A stretch of 64,000 nt of DNA from Artocarpus heterophyllus (taxonomy: Eukaryota > Streptophyta > Magnoliopsida > Rosales > Moraceae), in contig CM046341.1 of NCBI GenBank assembly GCA_025403435.1, forward strand, positions 16,635,319 through 16,699,318. The letters run 5' to 3'. Within the stretch, counting starts at the first letter, position 1. Every line of letters begins with the position of its first letter. Shown here one piece after another: positions 11,525-23,755 of the stretch. Made by a program: the position numbers and the translations under genes. The notes beneath the pieces were generated by a model. It was not told the origin of the DNA. It saw only the letters and a list, made by a program, of their open reading frames with translations, and did no database searches.

Positions 11525-12235
11525 GTTGTACAAAGGTAAGTGGTAATAACTTAAGTATTAAAACAAGAGTAAAATAGTAATTTTTACCCACGGCCTTCAA
11601 AAATATTAACTTGTATCGGCTTAGCTTGTTGATATTTACTTTTAGATGTCCCCATTACTAAAATAAAATTTTTAACCAATATATCCTTTTAAAAACGTCT
11701 CGCATGTCATTCTTGTGCTATATCTTCGCTAAGCACAAACAATTTTGTAGTAATATTAGAAAAACATTTTAATAGTAGCGAAGTTAAAAATGTCAAGATA
11801 ACTATATCTTTAAAGGTAAACGACGCAATGTGAGACAAGTGTATATCATTAGGAGCCATAAAGTGAAAATAGTCCAAAAAAAAAGGCCATATGATTATCG
11901 ATTTAGCTTTAATTACTTCTCATCCTTTGTTTCTAGAAAACATATGTGTTCAAAAAATTGATTTCAACTTTATCCTTTACAAAGAGAGAAAATCGGTCAA
12001 AACACAAATGTATCTTGAAATAATTGTTGAAAAACATATTAGTGATTACAAAAAAAAAATAATAATAATAATAAATTCTAAAACAAAACTTCAAAGTTTT
12101 TAAAAAATATTTAATTTTTTTAAATAAATTTTTTTTAAACTTTTCAAAAAATATTTTCCACTTCCGATGAAAGATAATGAAACAACTTTTTAAATTTAAA
12201 GGATACTCTATAGTTGAATACACTTCTAAACTAAT
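11525..12235. other. AT-rich intergenic DNA
   Basis: Low-complexity A/T tracts. Two overlapping short ORFs here have low-complexity translations and no support. Confidence 0.5.
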
Positions 12236-12244
12236 TAAAATTAG

Positions 12245-12974
12245 AGAAATTCTATTCACAACCTCACATTCATAAAGGTGCCCGAAATTATTTTTTTATA
12301 TTAAAATTTATTATATTGCTCAAACACCCTTATAGTACACCCTGAGAAAATCAAATCCATACTCTCTATATTGTTAGTAATGCAGTTTTTTTTAAAGACC
12401 ATTGAGATTTCTTTTTTCTTTTTTTACTATATGACAAAATCCATATTATTTGTTTTAAATAACTTACACGTTCGTAACTTTCTTTCTTTTTTTTCTTTTT
12501 TAGGGTAAGATATTAAAGTGATAACTTTTTTTTTTCATTTTTTAGGTGTAGACTTGTAGTTTATAAGCAATTTATTTGAAGGAATTTTTTTATATATATC
12601 ATCTCAACGTGGTGAATGAATTGATGCAATATTAACCATGTATATGAATATTTAACCTTGAATATCTTGCCAAAAAAAAAGTTACAAGCGTACAAATGTG
12701 CAAGCAATTAGAAAAATTTAATATGGAGATCGTTAAAAAAAAAATCTCGATGATTTAAAAAAAAAAGAAAAGAAAAAAACTGTGTTACTAAAAATATGGA
12801 AATCGTTTGCACAAAATAAGGAAGTGGATTTGTCTCTAATATTATTTATTTGTTGGGGTACACTAAGAGATATTTGAGAAATATAATAGATTCTAATATT
12901 AAAAGAAATAATTTTAAATTTTAAAAATATTTAGGGTGCCTTTCGAAATATTTGGGATGTGAATAGAATTTTCT
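12245..12974. mobile_element. Mutator-like element A, 730 bp
   Basis: The ends are inverted: GAGAAATTCTATTCAC at the left and the complement of AGAAAATTCTATTCAC at the right, with similarity extending ~100 bp inward (AAAGGTGCCC, TTATATTGCTCAAA, AGTACACCC on both arms). It is flanked by a perfect 9 bp direct repeat TTAAAATTA at 12236-12244 and 12975-12983, the target-site length of Mutator-like elements. The interior is AT-rich with no coding capacity. Confidence 0.8.
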
Positions 12975-12983
12975 TTAAAATTA

Positions 12984-14195
12984 AGGTATTTGGTATTGTT
13001 ACCTTTTGAACTTGTCGTACATTTACAATTTATCCCCTAAACTTTTTTAATTTTGGCAAGTTGCCCCTGAACTTATAAATTTATAGCAAGTCAGTGCTTT
13101 TACGTTTTTGACTGAAATTAACAAATAATTTGCACATAAATTATTGATTATTAATATGAATGTTCATTTTTATATATTTAGACCCAAATTTATTGTGATT
13201 AATATATTTAATTAAGTTTTCATCAAAATAAAATATTTTGAATTAACTTTTGTTTGAATATAAATTTAGGTAGGTGTAGCAATTCGTGTCGACGGGTCAG
13301 GTTCCGGTCGGGTGAGAGTCACATTTTACATAAACTGGCTCGACATTAACCCGATCTGTGACACGACTTGTTTTGACACATATTGACATGAACACAATCC
13401 GTACTAACACATTCCTTATGCAACCTATGAAACGCCAATGACACACAACTCGTTCATGACCCGTAGTAGCCTGCACTAACCCATGACATTTTTAGCTTTG
13501 AATTTAACTAACATAATATAAAAATAAACATAAAACAAATTTCCTCAAAATCAAATAAGTTCCACACTACATTAACAAAAAATTGTCCTCAAATCTTTAA
13601 AAACATTCAACAAAATAGCAAGTCTAGCACCAACAAAATGACAAGTCTAACAAAATAACAAATCTAACAAAATCGAAAAGTGATCAAGCTAAACTCATCT
13701 TATTATTGTTCAAGAGTTAAAATCAATTTAGTTAAAGTTTGGCCTAAAATTAAGGGAGCTAGGGTTTTATCTTATGGATATATTTGATAATAGGGAAAAA
13801 TATCTTAAAAAATATTTAAAAAATTGATCGCAGGTTAGATGGATCATTTTAATGCCATGCAGTTTAACCTAAACACAACCTATTTTTGCACGGGTCCGTT
13901 TTGCGTTGACACTAAAGTGACCCGTAGTTAATTAATTTTTTTACCCTAACCCGTACAAAAAAGTGATCGGTATATGTTATGTCGTTGTATCATACACGTA
14001 TTGTCGACCTTAAATTTGGGTTAACATTTGTATGAAAGAACCTTTTTATACTCTTAATTAAAAACGTATGTGAAAATTACATATCAATTTTAGTCAAAAA
14101 CTTTAAATTGCTATTAATATGGGGTGTTATAAACTTGTAAGCTCATGAAGCAACTTGTCAAAATTAAAAATCCAGAAGTAACTGTGCCAAAATAC
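12984..14195. mobile_element. Mutator-like element B carrying a nested insertion
   Basis: The inverted ends are AGGTATTTGG and CCAAAATACC. Arm similarity runs inward through TTTTTAATTTTGGCAAGTTGC and ACGTTTTTGACTGAAATTA. The left target repeat is the one shared with element A (12975-12983); the right copy TTAAAATTA is at 14196-14204. A 740 bp hAT-like element sits inside (13271-14010). A second, right-truncated copy of B at 19707-19995 lacks this inner insertion. Confidence 0.75.
13271..14010. mobile_element. Nested hAT-like non-autonomous element
   Basis: Flanked by TAAATTTAGG (13261-13270) and TAAATTTGGG (14011-14020), compatible with an 8 bp hAT duplication with one mismatch. The ends are inverted and similar: AGGTGTAGCAATTCGTGTCG against AGGTCGACAATACGTGTATG. 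It contains CGACACG/ACCCG-type motifs and no ORF. The related copy at 19707-19995 reads through the insertion point uninterrupted, which confirms the boundaries. Confidence 0.7.
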
Positions 14196-14204
14196 CTTAA
14201 AATT

Positions 14205-15183
14205 ATGAGATACGTCCAAGTTTGGAACCCGAACCCGTTTTCCAACCCCTTCCTTTACCCGAACCCGTCCTCAAGCTGGGCGGGGCCCTACCCATTTTGT
14301 TTCGAGCACAACACTCCACAGCCAAGATGTGCACATTATATTTAGGCACTCTCTTTCTCGGGGCTCCTCCTCCGAAAGTGGCCATATCATATCAGGGTTT
14401 TTCGGCGATCGAATTTCTGTCTGTCTTCCACTCTGTAAGATTCCCCTCTCTAACAAAGATTTTTTTTTTTTTTGGCTCAGATACTCTACTATTTCTACCG
14501 CGCGAGTTGGTAGTTGCATTTTTGTTCTTAAAAATGCCCAGAACTTGTTTTATATTGCACTTGTCGTCGTTATATTCGTATTGTGGTAGCTACAGAATTA
14601 TTTTTTTTAATTATAGTGATTTTTTTTATGTTAGGAAGCATTGGCTCTATTCACACTCTGGGTGTTGTGGGTTTTAATTAATCTATTTATTTTAGCTAAG
14701 TTTGAATTTGGTGTTATGTGTTTGTAAGAGAAATTTGAGGAAATGAGTTCTGATGCGGCTAAACACTAAGTCAAAATTATGGCTTGGATGGAGTTTTCTT
14801 TTACTATGATTTGATGTTGGTTTTGCCTGAGGACTAGGTTAGTTGAATATTGAGAGCTTTCTTTTTGCAGTGATCTTGAAAAATTGGTTGGCCAAAGGGT
14901 CTTTGTTTTTTTTGGTTGAATTGGGGAAACCTTGGGAATTTCTGTCCAGCAGATATTGAGGTTTTCTAGACCATAGTTTGTGGGCTATTAGTTTTCTATA
15001 TCTGCACTTTGTTTGATTTATAGTTTCCTACATATGCTAATGTGTTTTGTTTGTGTGGGCTGAATTTTTTTCCTCCTTTGGTTATTTTAGAGTGATCAAT
15101 AGAACTTGTATATTATCAACTTATTATATCACAATTCACAACTTTGGCTTCAGGGTGCGGCCTACTTTTCCTTCTGATTAAAC
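14205..15183 (+). promoter_or_regulatory. VDAC promoter, 5' UTR and probable 5' UTR intron
   Basis: GC content rises at 14220-14300. A TATA-like TTATATTTAGG lies at about 14335, making transcription start near 14365-14395 plausible. A donor-like GTAAGA at 14435 and an acceptor TTGGCTTCAG ending at 15153 would remove a ~719 bp leader intron, leaving GGTGCGGCC and a short leader to the ATG at 15184. A 5' UTR intron is common in plant housekeeping genes. All boundaries are inferred from consensus only. Confidence 0.45.
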
Positions 15184-18100
15184 ATGGGAAGCAGTCCAGC
15201 CCCATTTTCGGACATTGGGAAAAAAGCAAAAGGTAAAATCCTATTGATAAGATCTTTTGTTAGTTTATGTACCTAAAACTTCTTTCCTTGCTGGGTAGTA
15301 TGCTTCTGCTTCCTTTTCAAGTTTTCTTGTACTCGTGTGAACTGACAGAGTTTTCTTCATTGTAATTCGTTTGCTTCATGCTTTCGTTCAATGTCTTAGA
15401 TTTTCTCCATAGGTGTCATTTGCATTTTCGCGATATTATTTATAGGTGTGGTGTCTACGTAGCTTCTTCATGACCTGTGTTGTTTTTAAATGTTTTGATA
15501 TGGATTGAGCCTACAACATAAAACTAGTCCTATGATGGCGCAAATGGAAAGTCATTCAGTAAAGGCAAAAACCGTTTGACATGTGGTGTTTATGGCTTGT
15601 CAAATGGCATTTATCTGATAATCATGCACTCTGATTTGCCAAAATATCTACTCGTAGCATCTGTGTTTACTTGTAGCATCACTTTCGTAGTCTAGTGCAT
15701 GGTGTTTGATGTCTCGATTATTTACTTCTAAATATAACTTTCAGTTGTTTACTTTTTTAACATGTGCAGACCTATTGACAAAAGATTACAACTTTGATCA
15801 GAAATTCTCTCTATCGGTTGTTGGCACTACAGGACTGGTATAACCTGTTTATACCATCTGATTTTTGCTTTTTTGAAATTGTATTTTGTTCTCAGAGGTA
15901 CCCAAACTCATTGCCCTCTTAAGGGAAGCCTCCGTCTGCCTTCTATAGGCCCATCTTCTGGTGTTGTAACGTGACGTTAGCCTTAGAGGACTTTTGATCT
16001 TGGCACTCTTGTGAGTATGGTCAAAGTGCTACCCTTTTCACTGGTGCATTGGATAAAGATGAGAGTGAAAAGGGATTTCAGATTTGGAGATGTCACATTG
16101 TGGTTGATTATGTTGGTCTAGCAGCTGTTTTATAGACTTCTGGTGATTTTTAAATAGCTATAAAATACATTAAACAAACTAGACTCTCTCTCTCTCTCTC
16201 TCCCTCTCTCTCTGTGGGTGTGTTATCCACATTTTTTTTTTTTGGGTTATGAATATGATGTCTAATGGAGTTTTAATCTTAAATGTCATATTGCAGGGAC
16301 TTACAGCTACTGGTTTGAAGAGGGATCAAATTTTCATTGGTGATCTAAATACAATCTACAAGAGTGGAAATACAATTGTGGATGTGAAAGTTGACACCTA
16401 TTCTAATGTATGAATGAAAAGTTATATCTTTGAACAAACACAATTGCTTTTCGATGTCTCTTTTCAGTATGATGCAGAGTCTTGCTTTATGAAGATGTTT
16501 GGTCCGTCTCCTTAGTGAGTTAGGGCTTTTTTTTATTATTTTTTTGGCTAACCAGGGAGTTAGGGCTTTTTTATATAAGTAAAAGACTCATGTAATGCTG
16601 TGTATCTTTGTATGTTATTTATTTTCTCAATCTCAATTCTTTTGCAGGTAAGCACAAAAGTTACCGTGAGTGATGTCTTGCCAAGCACCAAAGCAGCGCT
16701 TAGCTTCAAAATACCTGATAACAAATCTGGCAAGGTCAGTGCTACTAAATATTGTTGCAACGGAAATCTTGGTTAGTGTTCTTCCAGCGATGTTTTCACA
16801 ATTTTTTGGCTTGAACTCCTGATATTTTTAACTGTATAAAGGTCTTCAAGAGTTGGATAAACCTTCCAAACTCTGAAGAAAAACAATGTAATATCTGATT
16901 TTATTTGAGATACTTTTAAATATATGGAATTTCATAGGAAATAACATTGATTTGAAATGTTAATATAATAGACTATTTCTCTGCAAAGCCTATTGCTTTT
17001 TGTGCTCCCCAAATCCCATATCATCAGTCAAACTTTTGATCTTATATGTACAAGTTTATTTCATATTGCAAAATGACTTAAGATGCATTGCATTAAGTAA
17101 TTTCTTTTACATTAGGGGCTTTTACAGTAGCGCCTGCCTCTTGAAGAGATGTGTCGCTCTGCATGAGGACTCATATTACAAACACTTACAGAAGTGCTTT
17201 GCACAACTTCAAAAGAAAATAAAAATAAAAATAAAAATAAAAATAAAAATAAAGATAATAAAAAAAAACTATACTAATGTTGTTTATTTACATGACCAAG
17301 GATTTATATCAATTTCAGGCATGTTGATATAGTAATTTGACTTTATTTCTGCTTGCAACTGCAGCTAGACGTGCAGTACCTTCATCCTCACGCAGCCTTT
17401 GATTCCAGTATTGGTCTGAACCCAAACCCTCTTTTGGAGCTATCGGCTGCTATTGGATCAAAGGAGCTGTGCTTGGGTGGTGAAGTTGGATTTGATACCG
17501 CTTCTGCTTCATTCATCAAGTACAATGCTGGTATCAGCTTGAACAAGCCTGATTTTTCTGCAGCTCTTTTTCTGTAAGTGCTGACGAGCCTTTACTTTGA
17601 ACAAAGCAATTGGTTCTCTTCTTTGTTTTTGTGCCTGTTTCTTAATATGTATTTACCAGAGAATTTACAGCTTGGTTTGAAAACTTGACTCCTACTTGTA
17701 AATAAGTTTTGCTGGTGTCTATTCTGAGTTTGTGGTGACCTACACCATACTACATGACTAGGCTCGAAAGGTGGCAATCACAATAAGTGATTATTGCCTT
17801 TGGAGGCTGATGTAGATTTTCTGGCCATGGAGAGGTTGCGAAAATCTCTTCTTGTTAGTTGGAGGTCTCTTGGTTTGTTGTGCCTACGAAGTTGTGTATT
17901 TTGATGGATCAACTTTTTGGAAATTCCTAAACCACAAATATCTTCATTGCGGTTTCAACCCAAAACACCAGGCCTGTGTGAAAGTGGCATTAGTAGTTGA
18001 GGAATGCTAGTTCATGCAAACTGTTGTTGGAGAAGTTGGAAGACGAAGCATGAAAATGAGATTCTCAGCCAAAAAAAAAAAAAAAAAGGTTGAGATGAGG

Positions 18101-18888
18101 TGATAGTTGATATTTCATAGATCTGGGAGACATGTTATGTTTTGAAGTTTTGGGGGTACAGTGTTATAAGGTTATAGTTAAGAGGAAATTTTTGTAATTA
18201 ATTCTAATTAGATTGTGTAAACGGTTACTTACACAACTACAAATCTATACGAGCCTCCTTGGCTGATTTTTGAACTGTTTCTTTCTTCTTCTTTTTCCCT
18301 TATGATTCATGCGTAAAACACAGTATGCGTTTTTGCTCGAGCAACTATCATTGGACCCAAAAGAAGAATACTAAAGATTAAAAGCCACACGAGAGTCGTG
18401 TACATGTACTGTATTGGAAGTTCAAAATTTACATGGTGCAATGCTACATTTGGCTTGAAAAATAAGTTTTTTTTCCAACAAATATTATTAGAGTTGGTGT
18501 AATGTCTCCTATATGTTGACTAGAATTCTTTCCGTTGTCCGAATGACTTCTCATTTTTCATTACAATTCATCTTTAAGCAGGACCGACAAAGGACAGGCA
18601 CTGAAGGCTTCTTACATTCATTATGTTGATTCAAAGAGCGGAACAACAGTTGCTGCTGAACTGATCCATAGGTTTTCTAGCTATCAGAATACCTTTACAA
18701 TCGGAAGCTCTCATGCAGTTGATTCTTTCACCATTGTAAAAACACGGTTCTCAGATGACGGAAAAGCCGCCATGCTATGCCAACGCGAATGGAGGCCAAA
18801 ATCATTGATTACCTTTTCCGCTGAGTACGACTCAAAGGCTGTTAACGCAGCCCCAAAGCTAGGTTTTGCGCTTGCGCTGAAGCCTTGA
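15184..18888 (+). CDS. VDAC: Voltage-dependent anion channel (mitochondrial outer-membrane porin)
   Basis: Six coding exons join in frame to 276 aa: 15184-15232, 15770-15837, 16297-16407, 16648-16734, 17365-17573 and 18582-18888, all with GT-AG introns. The 276 aa length is that of plant VDACs. The protein begins MGSSPAPFSDIGKKAKDLLT, the amphipathic N-terminal helix. GTTGLGLTATGLK (residues 35-47) holds the GLK motif, and the porin signature region follows near HAVDSFTIVKTRFSDDGKAA. It ends in the beta-strand GFALALKP. VDAC forms the 19-strand beta-barrel that passes ATP, ADP, Pi and other metabolites through the mitochondrial outer membrane. There are no stops, and splice phase is kept at every junction. 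The introns hold a (CT)n run (16185-16213), an A-rich AAAAAT tract (17214-17255) and a poly-A run (about 18069). The gene looks functional; the paralogue number cannot be told. Confidence 0.96.
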
Positions 18889-19706
18889 TATGGGAACCGC
18901 TTTGAACCCATTTCCCCAACTTGATATACCGTTGATCCTGTCAGAGATTTTTCTTCTATAATTTAAGAAGCGTTGCGATTTTTAGCCAATTGATATTGGG
19001 AAACTGAGAAGTTGATCCATTGATAAAATGTTGGAACTGGTGGGGTGACTGGACCCAATTTTGGAAAAATTCCATCAAGAGATTTTTTTTTGGTCAAATT
19101 TTCTGGACTGCCAAAGCCAAAAATTTATAGTGGCGAGTTTTTATCTGATATTTTTCTTAAAGTTTACTATCACAAAGCAGAATTGAGTAAAGCTCTTCAA
19201 ACCCGTTGTGTTTATGCATCCCTCGGATCTGCAGAAAAGAATTTTTCTTTGACCATCTGCACAAACAGTCACCGTTCGTTGGCTTGTGATTATGTTTTGT
19301 TCTTTCTAGCTGTTAAAGTGCTAGATGAGCATTGATTCTGAATGTATACTTCTAAACTTCACCGACATATTGAGTCTTGAATCTCACTAAATGTTGTTGC
19401 CGCTGCCAAATTCAAAGAGTCATTAGTTCACTCAGTATGCGATTAATCACCTAGTAAATTATGATCTTCCAAAATCTACTTGTTAGAATCTGCTACTGAT
19501 CGTCAGGTATCTGCTACGCGATTGACTTCTTGTTCATCATCCATCGTCGTTCATCGCTAGGTATCCATCGTCGGATTTGTGTATTGCAGTAGTCACCATG
19601 ATTGTGCGACTTTGGAAGGGGGAGTTCCCCTTGTCGATGGTGTGGCTTGACTACTATTTGCGCACACAGAATGGAGAGAGAAGAGAGAATAGAGGAGATT
19701 GTACTA
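18889..19706 (+). other. VDAC 3' flank
   Basis: Presumed 3' UTR followed by unremarkable sequence. I see no strong AATAAA signal near the stop. A 96-codon frame at 19045-19335 has no recognisable homology and lies where the 3' UTR would be, so I do not call it. Confidence 0.45.
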
Positions 19707-19995
19707 TAAGAGCGAGTATTTGGGACTATTAACCTGAACTTGTCAAACATCTGTAATTTATCCTCTAAACTTTTAAGCTAAACTTTTAAGCTTGACAAAT
19801 TGTAATAAGTATGTAGCAAATCATATTACAATTTTAGGTTTTGTCTAAAATTAACATGTGATTTCTTTATTGATGACATAAATGATTTTTTATGTATTTA
19901 AACTCATATTTATTGCAATTGATATATTTAATTAAGTTATCATTAGAATAAAAAATTTTGAATATAAATTTAGGTTAATATTTATATTTAAAAAA
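19707..19995. mobile_element. Truncated copy of Mutator-like element B
   Basis: Aligns to the left part of the element at 12984: GTATTTGGGACTATTAACC against GTATTTGGTATTGTTACC, then AACTTGTC, AATTTATCC, CTAAACTTTT and ATATTTAATTAAG. The similarity passes directly across the position of the nested hAT insertion and is lost soon after 19995. No right end was found. Confidence 0.6.
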
Positions 19996-22830
19996 GAATT
20001 CGTCTATTATGGAGAACACAAATGTTGCACTAATAGAGGACGATCCAACGATAGAGAATTTTTGTTAAATTTAAATTAATGGTCAAAAAAAGAGAGAGAA
20101 CCAAATCGAAATAAAATGTGGCACATATGATTAATACCTAATGAATAAAAAAAAAACAAAAAAGGGATTTGATTAAAAAAAAAAAAAACAAAAAAGAAGA
20201 AAACGCCATCGTCTTCTTCCTCCCTTACCTTCTTCACCGTACCCACCGGCACACCCAACCCTGGTGAGATTTGCAAACCCATCTCTACCGCGATGTGAGA
20301 CCCAACAGTGAACCCTAAAATCCAGATCTCCAATGGCATATGCGATCTCAACTCCGCCCAAACCTGCCACTAAAATATATATGATTTGATAGTACTGTGG
20401 GATTTTTCGACCTTCGTTTCATGTTCTGCTTCTTCATCTTCTTCTTTTTCTCTTTCGGTTCGTTTCCTGCCAAGAAGAAATAAACGAGGTCTTTATTTTC
20501 CTGCGTTTTCTCAGGGACTAAACAGAGTGTCTGTTAGTATTACTATGTCTCTTTTGGGGTTTTGTTTGTTGGGTTTCTTGGTTATGGAAAATGCTGACGG
20601 TACAAGTAATTAAAGGAAATATGTGTATTGCATTTCTCTCTCTCTTTTTTTTTTTCAAATACTTACGGTACGAGTAATTAAATGAAATATGTGTACTGCA
20701 TTTTTCTTTTTTTCTTTTTTTTCCTTTAATGTTTCTCTTCAATTGTTTCGCCTGCGATTTTTTTTTTTCTCGGCTGCCAAAGAGAGTTTTCTCAAGTTGT
20801 AGCTTTGGTGTTTTCGTTTCATCTCCATATATGTTATTTTGCATCATTTTCTTAACTTTGTCAGCTCCCATGAAGCCCTTTGTAAGCCCCTGCGAAGCCC
20901 GTTGGTAGCCGACGTGAAGCATTGATCTCCTTCCATCGAAGCTCCCGTCGTTGCCTCTCTCGCCGTTGCCGAGATCTCCTTCCGTCGAATCCCAAATCTC
21001 ACCCGTTGTGGTGAGATACTTGATGAGTGACAAGGAGCTTAGCAGAGCTACCGACGAAGCTACTGACGGCCGCCAGAATTCCTTCAAAATCCGAGCTATC
21101 GACGGCCGCCGGATTCCTTCAAAATTTTTTCTTTGAACTCAGCATTTCAATTTTAGGATTTATGCAATTTTTTAGAATTAAAGGTTAAGACAAATGTGCT
21201 GTTTGGCCAGGTAGGTTGCATAAGCGTTCAAAAGTCAGTTGACGCCCAACGGTTTTATTTACAGTTTTAACCCTTAAATCTCATTAGTTCGATCCTTCCG
21301 TTCTAAAATCCCTCAGTTCTCGCCTATATTCCCCTTATGCTCTCCGTGACAAAGCCTGAGATCAGATCGATTCTTCCATCAGCTCTCTATCAAGTGGGTC
21401 CTTACTCTGTTGAAAATAAAAGGTATTGATCCCATTTCACCGATTTCTTCCCCCATTCCTCTCAGAAAGTCTCATCAGTTCTCTCCTTCGGTTCTAGCAA
21501 TCCCTCAGTTCTGGCCTCCATTCTCCTTTCTGCTCTCCATGGTAAAGCCTGAGATCGATTTTTCCATCATCTCTCTCCGTCGAGTTGGTCCCTTCTCTGA
21601 TGAAGACGAAAGGTATTGATCTTATTTCACCAATTTCTTCCCCCATTCCTCTTTGTAGTTAAACCCTAAATTCTTCCCTAATTGCTTCCTAAACTCGTCT
21701 AGCCTAGCACACGAACCCTAAATTCCCTAAATTCTTCCCCTATTCCTCTCTCAATTTAACCCTAAATTCTTCCCTAATTGCTTCCTGAAGTCGGGTAGCC
21801 CAACACACAAATGCACTGTCCTAACCCAAATTCGTCCTCCCTCATTCCTCTATCACTTGTATCGATCTCTGTCTTGCCTTCGATTCATCCTCTTCCAATC
21901 GCTTCTTTAGCTCTCTCCGTCGGTGGGAGATAGCCGTAGTTACTTCTGAACCTAAGATTTGCACCCCTTAAATCCACAACATGCAGCCCGTTTTACGGCC
22001 TCATGCACGAGTCTCCAAAGCTATGTTGCATTTGTTGTTGGAACCCTCATCATGTAAACGCCAACAAAAAAAATCCGGCTGCCCTCTAAAGCAGCATTTC
22101 AAGACGAGAAAAATCTCGTCCTTCTTATGGCGGAAGAAAACTCTCTCTTCGAGAAAAAATACCCTCACTAAGTTTAGATTTCTAAAGGAGTCTTCCTTCC
22201 CCTCCTGGTTCAAATTTGGTATTTTTCCAGTTTTTACTGATGACTTGATGATTTTTCTGAATTGCTGGTTTAAATTCCTCTAGCCAATGATTTTTCCAAA
22301 TTTCTGAATTGATGATTTTTCCAGTTTTTACTCTTGTTTAGCATCTGTTTGGTTTATCTTAATTGCGGGTTCAAATCACAGTTCATTGCTATGGATCTAC
22401 TATTGTGATGTTTTTGATGTTGAACATTCCGTTGGTCGATGGGTTCTGTGATTTTTCTGAATTTTGTTGAACAATGTTGGGGTCGTTTCTTTTCACTGCT
22501 CTGAGATGTGAAGATTGCAGATTTTGCTTTTGATGAATATCCGTATCTGTACACCGAGTTCAATATCCTACTATTGTTGTTTTGTTTAGCATCTGTCTGA
22601 TTTTTCTAAATTGCTAGTTCAAATTCAAGTTCACTGCTATTGATCTATGTCGTTTTTCTGACTTGATTAACATTTGTCGCTTTGTTTATCTTGTGATGTG
22701 TTGTTTTGTTCAATATTCCTCTGTTCAACGTGTTCTGTGATTCCAAATAATTTTTTCATAAATATTGGTTGTCGTTTCTTCTCAGTGCTCTGAGATGTGA
22801 AAGCTATCGTTTTCGGATTTTGATGAGACC
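19996..22830. repeat. GC-richer tract with several imperfect tandem duplications, no recognisable gene
   Basis: Contains CT-rich, 5'-UTR-like sequence. Duplications seen by eye: the block with TACGAGTAATTAAATGAAAT near 20594 and 20664; a ~190 bp repeat beginning AGTTCTCGCC at about 21314 and AGTTCTGGCC at about 21507, each ending TTCTTCCCCCATTCCTCT; AACCCTAAATTCTTCCCTAATTGCTTCCT near 21661 and 21757; and a ~288 bp repeat marked by GCTCTGAGATGTGAA at about 22498 and 22787. Short ORFs run both ways (for example 21981-22283 plus, 20518-21087 minus) but none has a domain or intact structure. It may be the leader of a decayed gene or an element that captured one. Confidence 0.4.
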
Positions 22831-23752
22831 ATACCTATTAGTAGAAATCATTCCTACTAGTAGAAATCATGCCAACTCCAATGTTGTTGGGCCGTCTACA
22901 ACTCTAATCAATTCACCTTGAAAAAGTGCAGTAGTTCCTACTATTAATACATATCATGAATCACGTGAATTAATCATGCAGTAAATAAGTATAAAAGAAA
23001 TTTAATTCTCTATTAACTTCTAAATTATCAGATTTTCATATTATTACTCTTGATATAATTAATTGAGAATATCATAATGAAAAATGATGCTTAATATTTA
23101 TTACACAAATATTAATTAATTATTTCATGATATGTAGAAAATAGAAAAATAGAAAAAAAAATCATTATTCTTCAAGTTAGTAGTTCAAACCATAACCAAT
23201 ATCTAAACATTAGTTCCAACTAGATATAGTTCATACTATAATTTTAACAAGTTTGCCAAACACTAGTTACAATTTTAATTTCAGTTCTAACCCACAAAGT
23301 TAGTTCTAACCATAAAAATGGTTAGAACCAATGGTTCACATCACCGTACCAAGCAACACATAAAAGCTATAAAATCAACAGTTTGAGATTTATTGATATA
23401 AAAAATGTATAATTAGATATGGTTGGTTTTATTTTAGTTTTTGCAAGCAACGTAATTATGAACCATTGATTTTTAACTTGAAGGTCTATATTTCCATTCT
23501 TCATTGGTGGAGAATTTTGTCATTCTTTATCAAAACTTTTGCTTTAAGAAAGATTTATACTCTCAATTTACAGCCTATGTAAAAATCCATGCTAATTTCA
23601 GTCAAAAAATTAAAATTACTATCAATGAGAAAATTTGTTACAAATTTACAAATTCAGGGTGTAACTTATTAAAATTTAAAGTTTAAAGGGCATATTGTAT
23701 ATGTACCAGAAGTTCAGGGGCAGTAGTGTCAAATATCATAAGAGAAAATTCT
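22831..23752. other. AT-rich DNA with a possible MITE arm
   Basis: Holds two adjacent copies of TAGTAGAAATCAT (22841-22880) and scattered TAGTTCTAACC-like motifs (23170-23340). At 23580-23740 the sequence resembles the inner arm of the Mutator-like elements elsewhere in the window (TCAGTCAAAAAATTAAAAT, then GTTCAGGGGCAG), but I found no partner arm. Confidence 0.35.
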
Positions 23753-23755
23753 TTA

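Noticed and set aside
14222..14677. 151-codon plus-strand ORF upstream of VDAC
   Set aside because: Covers the promoter, presumed 5' UTR and its intron; no homology and poor amino-acid composition.
17000..17332. 110-codon ORF
   Set aside because: Lies inside VDAC intron 4 and runs through an AAAAAT microsatellite.
19045..19335. 96-codon ORF after VDAC
   Set aside because: Lies in the expected VDAC 3' UTR and has no recognised motif.
20518..21087. 189-codon minus-strand ORF
   Set aside because: Lys-rich, low-complexity translation across duplicated CT-rich DNA; no recognised motif.
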